From JAUZPB01 sp050262615 (lineage in GTDB: Bacteria; Bacteroidota; Ignavibacteria; Ignavibacteriales; SURF-24): 8,830 nucleotides of DNA. How positions within the stretch are numbered: position 1 is the first letter of the stretch; each line of letters begins with the position of its first letter. Of this stretch, positions 1-5,782 are shown piece after piece. The notes below the pieces were generated by a model. It was not told where the DNA came from, searched no databases, and was given only the letters and a program-made list of their open reading frames with translations. The stretch is taken from NCBI GenBank assembly GCA_050262615.1, contig JBLNEL010000555.1:1-8830 (forward strand). Direction: 5' to 3'. Position numbers and translations under genes: made by a program.

Positions 1-1
1 T

Positions 2-1309
2 GAGAAGGAATTTGCTTTTTACGGACTGATAGACCATGTATTTGAATCAGTTACTACAAATAATAATTCGACCGGCAGGAGCTTATGTTGCAACTGCAGC
101 ATGAAACTAAGCAAGTTATTATCCAAGGATAATTTGCCTAATAGTCAAATCCTGCAGAATGATCCTAAAGTCTTAGAGGAACTTGGAGAAGATAGAACAA
201 ATTTCTTTGCCTTATTAAGAGGATCATATACAGATCCAAAGACCAGGGAACAACTTAGTGTCTGGATAGGAGCATCACCGGAAAAACCCATTAAATATAT
301 CCTTAAAAATGCTCCGGCAACAATGTATTTCAAAAAGTATCTTAATTTTGATGAAAACGATAAGAATTCACTTTTATATCAGAAAGATATTTTTGATAAG
401 AATATTATAGATTTAAGTTTTCTTAAATCTGATTTAATTTTTAACCCGAGTCTGAGCATTTATTCCGGAACTGTTATTGATTACATACATGCATGTCTGG
501 AACCGCATTTTTATGAAATGTTTTTTGAAACCACTACTCTAAGCGATGGAAAGACTCCGGTAAACAGAATGACAATCAGGCCAAAGCCTTTTTCCTACAG
601 GGAATTAGATAATGAGGAAAAAATTCAGGATGGATGGACTTATTGGGATGATCTGGATACTATAGAATTTAGTTCAAAATACAGAATATGGCAAAACCTT
701 GGAGTAAATGACTATGAAATATCCAATTTCTTTCAGACAGTCTATGTAAACAGTCTTACAGCTTCACCATCTTCAGGCTTAGGATTAGTCGGAACACAGT
801 ATCCGGTAATGGATTTTGACCTTATCAAACGATATGGGTTAAGAGAACACAGTTCAGAGGTCAGATTCCTGAATACTAAGGAAGTCAAGGGGAATTTTCA
901 GAAGTACAACAAGGCTTATATTGAAAGTGAAGGTGACGGATTTTTCAAGTCGCTGCTTGCAAAAAGGGATAAGCAGGTTGAATGGTTTTTATTTCCGGCA
1001 TTTGAATCCGGACAACTGACCGTCTTAGGTAACAGCGCGTATAAAATAGGACGGAAATTGCTTTATACCGACAGGATGTATTATGATTTTGAAAATGTTT
1101 TTATGGATCTGGAACCTGTAAAGGGAATGGAGTTTTATATATCCAGGGTTGCTCATTCCTATGACTTCCCGGGAACCTATACTACAACTCTTGGCCTGAG
1201 CAGGGGACAAGCTGTAAAAAAAGTCAATGAAAAAAATGCGCAGTATAAGAGTGTAATTCCGGACTGGTATAAGAAAAGAAAACTTTACAAGGTAAACAGG
1301 TTGGCATAA
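2..1309 (+). CDS. Baseplate central hub protein, gp27/gpD-like (5' partial)
   Basis: Probable central hub of a contractile tail, the trimeric ring joining the tail tube to the spike (T4 gp27, P2 gpD). The frame is open from base 2, giving 435 visible residues; the first ATG is at 101. The 33 residues before that ATG contain FYGLIDHVFESV, then a polar loop leading into MKLSKLLSKDNL. This resembles the 'FyGrIdsv...s...g....i.g.dl.klL' strand-loop-helix common in hub proteins, and no Shine-Dalgarno sits correctly before 101, so the real start lies upstream. Counting from the 101 ATG, GNSAYKIGRKLLY (310-322) matches the 'GnP...vG..i' segment, and FYISRVAHSY followed by TYTTTLGLSRG (345-369) matches the conserved hub ending 'fyV..vsHsy...yTTtL.l.RG'. 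The C-terminus is basic. It ends 1 nt before the spike gene, the usual neighbour. Family assignment is by motif and context only; the N-terminal length is unknown. Confidence 0.8.
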   Translation, partial: EKEFAFYGLIDHVFESVTTNNNSTGRSLCCNCSMKLSKLLSKDNLPNSQILQNDPKVLEELGEDRTNFFALLRGSYTDPKTREQLSVWIGASPEKPIKYILKNAPATMYFKKYLNFDENDKNSLLYQKDIFDKNIIDLSFLKSDLIFNPSLSIYSGTVIDYIHACLEPHFYEMFFETTTLSDGKTPVNRMTIRPKPFSYRELDNEEKIQDGWTYWDDLDTIEFSSKYRIWQNLGVNDYEISNFFQTVYVNSLTASPSSGLGLVGTQYPVMDFDLIKRYGLREHSSEVRFLNTKEVKGNFQKYNKAYIESEGDGFFKSLLAKRDKQVEWFLFPAFESGQLTVLGNSAYKIGRKLLYTDRMYYDFENVFMDLEPVKGMEFYISRVAHSYDFPGTYTTTLGLSRGQAVKKVNEKNAQYKSVIPDWYKKRKLYKVNRLA

Positions 1310-1310
1310 A

Positions 1311-2234
1311 ATGACAATGTACTCAGAGGCCTTTGAATACTCAAAACTTACAAGCATTGGAAGTGCTGCAGGTATATTCGAACTTGGAGAGCTTATTTAT
1401 TATAAAAAGGATAAGGTCCTCTTGCTTGCCGATCAGAACGGTAGATATTATGACAATATAAATATTGCTTTTCTTACTTCTCAGTGGAATTGCCTTGATG
1501 GAGAAATATCTCTTCCAAAACCCACAATATTTGACGAGGATGGAAAACTGATAGAAAAAGGGGATAAAGTAATCTATGTTCATGTAAATGAAAATCAAGA
1601 TAATGTAATTATACTTGGCATCTATCAGAACTTCCTGCATCACCTGGATGAAAAAGATTCCGAGGGCAAGGCATATCAAAAGAACCTGAAATTCAGCATT
1701 TCAGAGTTAAAGGACCTTCTGGAGAAGAAAATTCTAAGGAGAAACTCAAAGAGAATATATGAGGTAATTGAAGATAGTGAAGGTAACTTATCTTTATACC
1801 TTGAAGGAGTAAATACCGGAAAAGGAAACTTAAATATTAAGATAAAGGGAACCGAGGGAAATGGGCAGGTAAATCTTGAACTAAATGGGAAAATCAATAT
1901 TCTGCAGAAGGATAAATCAGACAGTAATGTAATTGCTAAGTTTTCAATGGATAATGAAAATGGCAAAGAAACGGTCATAATAACAGACAAGTACAAAAAT
2001 CGTTTTGAATTGAACAATAAAGGTACGATAATCGAGGCCGAAACAATTAATATTACAGGAAAGGACAGTACAAAAGAGATAACATTAAAAACACTTCTGA
2101 CAGATTTAATTGATGCCATTGTTAATATGACACAACCTACAAATACCGGATCAACGATAGCCCCACCGGTTAATATGGCTGAGTTTCTGAAGATAAAGAA
2201 GAATGCTGAAATGCTCTTAAAGGAGAATAAATAA
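1311..2234 (+). CDS. Baseplate spike protein, gpV/gp5-like (OB-fold plus beta-helix)
   Basis: Probable membrane-piercing spike mounted under the hub. Residues 25-107 look like the N-terminal OB barrel, ending in GDKVIYVHV and NVIILGIYQN, the typical last strands. Residues 125-145 are a charged helical linker. Residues 155-250 form short alternating strands punctuated by glycine (NLSLYLEG, NLNIKIKG, QVNLELNG, KINILQKD), consistent with an intertwined trimeric beta-helix. The C-terminus is helical: TLLTDLIDAIVNMTQPTNTG, then STIAPPVNMAEF and a Lys/Glu-rich end. From memory, the 'LidaI...t...G.s.pPvN...f' ending is common in phage spike proteins. No lysozyme domain lies between OB and helix, unlike T4 gp5, and no HxH iron-binding tip is visible, unlike P2 gpV. 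The start follows the hub stop by one base with only a weak AGG ten bases upstream; ATG at 1317 is an alternative. Translation is probably coupled to the hub gene. Confidence 0.78.
   Translation: MTMYSEAFEYSKLTSIGSAAGIFELGELIYYKKDKVLLLADQNGRYYDNINIAFLTSQWNCLDGEISLPKPTIFDEDGKLIEKGDKVIYVHVNENQDNVIILGIYQNFLHHLDEKDSEGKAYQKNLKFSISELKDLLEKKILRRNSKRIYEVIEDSEGNLSLYLEGVNTGKGNLNIKIKGTEGNGQVNLELNGKINILQKDKSDSNVIAKFSMDNENGKETVIITDKYKNRFELNNKGTIIEAETINITGKDSTKEITLKTLLTDLIDAIVNMTQPTNTGSTIAPPVNMAEFLKIKKNAEMLLKENK
2219..2225 (+). promoter_or_regulatory. Ribosome binding site for the 91-aa gene
   Basis: AAAGGAG lies inside the last codons of the spike gene, 11 nt before the ATG at 2237. It is the strongest Shine-Dalgarno match in the window and supports the 91-aa reading frame as a real, well-translated gene. 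Confidence 0.7.
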
Positions 2235-2236
2235 CT

Positions 2237-2512
2237 ATGGCACTTGATGTAGAATCATTGAAATCTCAAATTACAAAGGCACTTACCCTAAATGTTCCAA
2301 ATGCGCCTGAAGGAGCTCCGGAAGAGGTAAAAAAATCAATTGAAAAGGCAAAAGAGCAATCAAAAAAAATAGCAGAGTCAATCGCAGATGCTATTGATAA
2401 ATTTGTAAAGTCCGGTGAAGTTGAAGTAACTGTAAACAGCAGCGAAATTAAAGTAGATCCAGGATCGCACATGAACCCGGCCCCAATAACCATTAAGGGT
2501 AAAGTAAAATGA
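2237..2512 (+). CDS. Small spike-adjacent protein of unknown function
   Basis: I cannot assign a function. The 91 residues divide in two. Residues 26-58 are a highly charged Ala/Lys/Glu-rich region (EEVKKSIEKAKEQSKKIAES, then IADAIDKFVKSG) that should form a long amphipathic helix or coiled coil. Residues 60-91 alternate polar and hydrophobic residues (EVEVTVNSSEIKVDP, then SHMNPAPITIKGKVK), suggesting beta strands. From memory, phage baseplate loci often carry a protein of about 90 residues just after the spike with an 'AdAId.yv....V...v' helix-to-strand layout, so this may belong to that loose, uncharacterised group. There is no signal peptide, transmembrane segment or cysteine. A good ribosome binding site precedes it, and its stop overlaps the next start (ATGA at 2509), so it is expressed with the baseplate genes. 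It could be a minor structural part, spike-associated protein or chaperone. Confidence 0.75.
   Translation: MALDVESLKSQITKALTLNVPNAPEGAPEEVKKSIEKAKEQSKKIAESIADAIDKFVKSGEVEVTVNSSEIKVDPGSHMNPAPITIKGKVK
2495..2499 (+). promoter_or_regulatory. Ribosome binding site for the 271-aa gene
   Basis: AAGGG lies nine bases before the ATG at 2509, inside the 3' end of the 91-aa gene. With the ATGA stop/start overlap it suggests both direct initiation and translational coupling. Confidence 0.5.
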
Positions 2513-3324
2513 GAAATAAGGCTTATCTTCCCAGAATACCTTACGTTGTTTTTGAACTTGTTAAAATAGACCTTAAAGAGCAAAAAGCTTTAGGTGCAAG
2601 CTATGAAGCAGGGCAGATAGATACTGTTTACCTGGCTGTAATGCCTGAGAGTTATTCATTTAAGACCAGGGGAAGAAATTCAATTCAGCAGACAGGCGAA
2701 GATGTATTTATCGATAAATATCCCAATGCTCCAGAAAGAATAGGCATTTCAGGAACCTTCGGAGATATGCCAAGGCTTATTGGCGGAACTTTCCTTGACG
2801 GATATACCAGGTTAAAGCAGTTTGAGGAAAGAATAATAAAAATGAAGCTTGAAAGCTATGTCTTAAAAGAGGAAATGATAAGTAAGGATATAGATGAAAG
2901 TAAAGCTATTCTGGCAGTAAATTATTATGATTTTCTTTGGCAGAAGTTTGGAAGCATTAGTCTTAATGATTTTGATGTAAGATGTAATGCCAGAGAAAAT
3001 ACTCAGCTGATAAGGTATAGTTTCGATTTTATCTTAGTAGGGGAGCTTATTAATGTCAAGGCTGACATACTGGAGAATGATCCTTTACTTATTGGCCTTG
3101 AAACCGTCCTTGGTCCTGCAGCACAAAGTGTAATAGATAATTCGGTAAACTGGTTATTGTGGCAAGCAGGGTATGGCACTAAATGGTTAGGCGCACTTGA
3201 TGTTGTTAATGTGGTATCAAGTTTATGCAGCGAAATTAAGGATATTCTGGGCAATTATAAGGCAGGAGCCCAAAAGGAATACAGTAATATTAAAACAGGG
3301 ATTCAAAATATAGGGAACTGGTAA
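2509..3324 (+). CDS. Probable tail-tube initiator / inner-baseplate protein
   Basis: This 271-residue protein is not recognised with certainty. It carries VMPESYSFKTRGRNSIQQTG (45-63), then a segment ending in PERIGISGTFG (75-85), a helix around DGYTRLKQFEERI (98-109), and YYDFLWQKFGSISLNDFDV followed by LIRYSFDFILVGEL (139-180). A Gly-containing 'i.I.GtfG' strand, a mid-protein helix and a final strand pair ending in an outer-edge sequence resemble tube-type split-barrel proteins that cap the tape measure and seed the tail tube (the role of T4 gp48/gp54, or XkdP N-terminal domains). Residues about 192-271 are a separate extension of hydrophobic and amphipathic helices (VNWLLWQAGYGTKWLGAL) that could contact the tape measure or hub. 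Position between spike and gp25-type genes supports an inner-baseplate role. The start overlaps the preceding stop (ATGA). The gene call is firm; the role is inference. Confidence 0.6.
   Translation: MRNKAYLPRIPYVVFELVKIDLKEQKALGASYEAGQIDTVYLAVMPESYSFKTRGRNSIQQTGEDVFIDKYPNAPERIGISGTFGDMPRLIGGTFLDGYTRLKQFEERIIKMKLESYVLKEEMISKDIDESKAILAVNYYDFLWQKFGSISLNDFDVRCNARENTQLIRYSFDFILVGELINVKADILENDPLLIGLETVLGPAAQSVIDNSVNWLLWQAGYGTKWLGALDVVNVVSSLCSEIKDILGNYKAGAQKEYSNIKTGIQNIGNW
3312..3316 (+). promoter_or_regulatory. Ribosome binding site deciding a GTG start
   Basis: AGGGA sits ten bases before GTG at 3327, just inside the end of the upstream gene. It supports the GTG, because the next in-frame ATG is 58 codons downstream and would remove the whole N-terminal helical region. 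Confidence 0.55.
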
Positions 3325-3326
3325 AA

Positions 3327-4112
3327 GTGGAATATTTTGAAAACATAGAAAATGCAATAAGCCTCATAAATAAGGAAATAAGTGTTGCACAGATAAACCT
3401 GACAGATGAGTTTGATGAATTTGATTTTTCAGGCTATATTCATAACCTGAATCAGATTTTAAGACAACTCTTACGGTTCAAGGCAGCAAATAGATTTATG
3501 AAGATTGACCTGGAAGATTTTACAAATGGATCTTCATTTACAGTTGGGCAGAAAGTAATTACAACTCATGTTGTAAAAGATTTTGAAACTCCATTAAGTA
3601 TTGCAAAAAAATACTCATTAGATTTATCAGAAATTCTTATATTGAATGACATAACAGTTGAAGATATAAAAGCAGGGAAAGAGTTAAAAGTATATTCGCC
3701 TAATACAAGGCTTTATGAGATATACCAGGATATTCCTACCTTTGGCAGTCAGAAAGGGCTGCAGGTTTTAGGACGCGATTTCCCGAATGATCTTCAGGCT
3801 GGTAAAGACGGAGATTTACTTTCACTAGGTCCGATTGAAACACTTCAGCAAGGTGTTGAAAACAGGATAATGACCAGAAAAGGAAACTATCCTTTAGATG
3901 ATACTTTCGGTCTTGATAATATCAATAAGCTTGGATTCCCACAGGATATTGCAGATGCTTTACTTACGGTTTATTTGACAGAACAATTGGAAAGGGATCC
4001 CAGGATAAGGCAGATTGATGATTTATCAATTAAAAGTAACAGGGATCAGAAAACATTCCAGATTCAGGCGCGTACAATAACAAATAATATGCTGAGAGTA
4101 AATAAGGCATGA
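3327..4112 (+). CDS. Baseplate wedge protein: LysM domain fused to gp25/gpW domain
   Basis: Three parts are visible in 261 residues. Residues 1-70 are acidic and helical, with LNQILRQLLRFKAANRF. Residues 79-125 read as a LysM fold: THVVKDFETPLSIAKKYSLD, then LSEILILNDI, DIKAGKELKVYSP. Residues about 144-258 match the GPW/gp25 family: LQVLGRDFPNDL, GDLLSLGPIETLQQGVENRI, MTRKGNYPLDDTFG, a helix (ADALLTVYLTEQLERDPRI) and a closing strand pair. The family's conserved E-P-R appears as D-P-R (224-226). In contractile machines gp25/TssE-type proteins join the wedge core to the first sheath ring. LysM modules occur in other baseplate parts (P2 gpX; T4 gp53, as I recall), so here two functions seem merged. 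Starts at GTG with AGGGA upstream and ends in an ATGA overlap with the gpJ-like gene, its standard partner. Confidence 0.85.
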   Translation: MEYFENIENAISLINKEISVAQINLTDEFDEFDFSGYIHNLNQILRQLLRFKAANRFMKIDLEDFTNGSSFTVGQKVITTHVVKDFETPLSIAKKYSLDLSEILILNDITVEDIKAGKELKVYSPNTRLYEIYQDIPTFGSQKGLQVLGRDFPNDLQAGKDGDLLSLGPIETLQQGVENRIMTRKGNYPLDDTFGLDNINKLGFPQDIADALLTVYLTEQLERDPRIRQIDDLSIKSNRDQKTFQIQARTITNNMLRVNKA

Positions 4113-5257
4113 AAACAGCTAGAGAAATAATTCAGAACTTAATTACAGATTTTATTGCTTTTCAGGATAAAGTAACCTACTTCGGCAAAGATGCTTCCGG
4201 AAGGGGAATATTTACTGCAATCGGAAATATTATCTCTGAGATATGGAATGATCTTTATCAGGCAAAACGCAGACTGTTTACAGAGTTGTCCAGAGGGGAT
4301 GATCTGGATCAGGCAGCATTAAGAAAAGGCCTTAAAAGAAAAGGAGCAACAAAAAGCAGCGCAGTCCTGCTTTTTAACGGTCCGGCCGGAACTGTAATTC
4401 CAAAGGATACAGTAATTAAAAGCAGCATCAGCGGAGTAAGCTATAAAACTATAAGTGATTTAACTTTGGGAGAAAGTAACCCGCTATTGGAAAGACCGGT
4501 AAATTCAAATCTGCTTGGTGATTGCGTAATAGCAGAAAGTATAACTGAAGGATCCGGTTCAAAGGTAGGAGCAAATGAACTAAATATTTTCGAAACTCCG
4601 GTTGAAGGTGTTACCGTATCAAATCTCTTTCCATCTATAGGAGGTCAGGATAATGAGACTGATGAACAATTGCGCTACAGGTTATTTAACCAGGTTGATA
4701 TTTTAGCCCAGGGCACACAGGCTTTTTATGATTCTCTGGCAAGAAAAGCAAATTCGGATGTCCTTAGAACTCTGGTAAAGTATAATTCTCTGGCAGGTGG
4801 AATAGACATATACCTGGTTAAGAACAATGGCGGAATATTTTCTCAGGAGGACCTTGATTTAATATCTGAGAATATTTATAAAAACCAGAGAGCCATGCAT
4901 CCGGTCCTTGCTAAGAACAATAGTTTCAAAACAGCTGAAATTGAGGCTGTAATTCAAAGATACGCCAACTATTCCCTTGAGCTGATCTTCACTGAAATAG
5001 CTTCAAAACTTGCAGAATTATTTGATTTCAGCAAACTTCCATTCGGAAGCAAGATCAAGTATAGTGATGTCGTAAAAGTATTTTTAGACTCAAAATATTT
5101 TGAAGTGCCGGATTTAACAAGTATTAAGATAAATGGAACAAATGCAGATATTATTGCAAACAGTTTACAGTTATTGAAGATAACTTCCTTAAAGTTATCA
5201 GATGGTTCTTCAGCTAAACAGTCAACATTAGAACAAAAATATGTAGTAGAATATTAA
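4109..5257 (+). CDS. J: Baseplate wedge protein, gpJ/gp6/XkdT family
   Basis: This 382-residue protein is the main wedge component that dimerises around the hub and widens when the sheath contracts. The family signature is clear: GTVIPKDTVI (94-103), matching 'G..IP.Gt.', and GGQDNETDEQLRYRL (178-192), matching 'GG.D.EtDe.lR.R'. These are followed by QGTQAFYDSLARKA, then the valine/leucine-rich domain with GGIDIYLVKNNGG (230-242), where family members have 'G.v.vyv'. The C-terminal part continues with a TAEIEAVIQRYANYSLELIF strand-helix and a final segment where KIKYSDVVKVFLD (315-327) aligns with the usual '...i..s.i...l...pgV'. Length is typical. It overlaps the gp25-type gene by four bases and is followed after two bases by the gpI-like gene, the classic W-J-I order. 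Only a weak GAGAG precedes the start, so expression probably depends on coupling. Confidence 0.93.
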   Translation: MKTAREIIQNLITDFIAFQDKVTYFGKDASGRGIFTAIGNIISEIWNDLYQAKRRLFTELSRGDDLDQAALRKGLKRKGATKSSAVLLFNGPAGTVIPKDTVIKSSISGVSYKTISDLTLGESNPLLERPVNSNLLGDCVIAESITEGSGSKVGANELNIFETPVEGVTVSNLFPSIGGQDNETDEQLRYRLFNQVDILAQGTQAFYDSLARKANSDVLRTLVKYNSLAGGIDIYLVKNNGGIFSQEDLDLISENIYKNQRAMHPVLAKNNSFKTAEIEAVIQRYANYSLELIFTEIASKLAELFDFSKLPFGSKIKYSDVVKVFLDSKYFEVPDLTSIKINGTNADIIANSLQLLKITSLKLSDGSSAKQSTLEQKYVVEY

Positions 5258-5259
5258 AA

Positions 5260-5781
5260 ATGACTTCTGAAGAGATAAAAGGCAGAATTATAAAATATTG
5301 TCCTTCATTTATTAAGACCAACAATGATATTTTTGTTGCTCTTATAAGTGCGGTGGCTAATGCTCTTGCTCCTTTAAGCGAAGAGGTCAAAAACCTTAAT
5401 AATTCCGTATTCACAGGTAAACCGCTGAAGCTATTATGTAACGAAATAAGGATTTTCTTTAGTGGTTCTGATACTGACGAAGTAATACAGCAGAGATATT
5501 CAAAACAGTTTGAAATTCTTACAAAAAGAGGAACTGAACCAGGCATTGAACAGGATCTAAAGGACCTGCTCGGAAATAGTTTTGTCAGTGTCGAATTTAG
5601 CGATTATCAGACTTCAGGAATTATTGAAGGTGTTACATTTATCGGTGTTGATGATGAAGCTGTTGAAGACGGGAAAAAGCTGGTAATACTGACTACTAAC
5701 AAAAACATTAGCTATTATAAGCCTGTAATAGAAAAATATATTGTACCAATTGATGCATTAATTATTTATAAGAGTATTTAA
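5260..5781 (+). CDS. I: Baseplate wedge protein, gpI-like (P2 tail protein I family)
   Basis: Its place directly after the J-type gene and before the fibre gene is that of gpI, which completes the wedge and anchors tail fibres. Of its 173 residues, 23-50 form an amphipathic helix (DIFVALISAVANALAPLSEE). VIQQRYSKQFEILTKRGTEP then GIEQDLKDLLG (75-105) matches the family's 'R...yhr.rGT..gl...l..l.G' helix-turn-helix. Residues 120-170 are beta-rich and end in a helix-strand (YYKPVIEKYIVPIDALIIYK) resembling the usual closing 'i...KPa...y....'. Sequence outside the RGT segment is divergent, so the family call leans on order plus that motif. No Shine-Dalgarno is visible before the ATG, and there is no other ATG in the frame; the two-base gap from the upstream stop makes translational coupling likely. 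Confidence 0.72.
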   Translation: MTSEEIKGRIIKYCPSFIKTNNDIFVALISAVANALAPLSEEVKNLNNSVFTGKPLKLLCNEIRIFFSGSDTDEVIQQRYSKQFEILTKRGTEPGIEQDLKDLLGNSFVSVEFSDYQTSGIIEGVTFIGVDDEAVEDGKKLVILTTNKNISYYKPVIEKYIVPIDALIIYKSI

Positions 5782-5782
5782 T

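Noticed and set aside
85..132. Tiny frame starting at ATG 85 after AGGAG
   Set aside because: Only 15 codons long and out of frame with the hub gene; the AGGAG is more likely chance within hub coding sequence (Arg-Ser codons).
1676..2119. 147-codon open frame on the minus strand
   Set aside because: It lies wholly inside the spike gene, encodes an improbable Ser/Phe/Leu-rich sequence with no motif, and opposes a continuous + strand operon. The other minus-strand frames (145-333, 1025-1357, 1341-1679, 2266-2583, 3003-3254, 5214-5546) are rejected for the same reasons.
2446..2509. PAAR-like spike tip in the C-terminus of the 91-aa protein (NPAPITIKGKVK)
   Set aside because: The NPAP string is only superficially similar; PAAR proteins have a longer fold with repeated glycine turns and Cys/His metal ligands, which are absent apart from one His.
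3327..3503. Possible later ATG start for the LysM-gp25 gene (codon 59)
   Set aside because: Using it would discard a well-formed helical N-terminus and leave a large gap in an otherwise gapless operon; GTG 3327 has AGGGA at the right distance.
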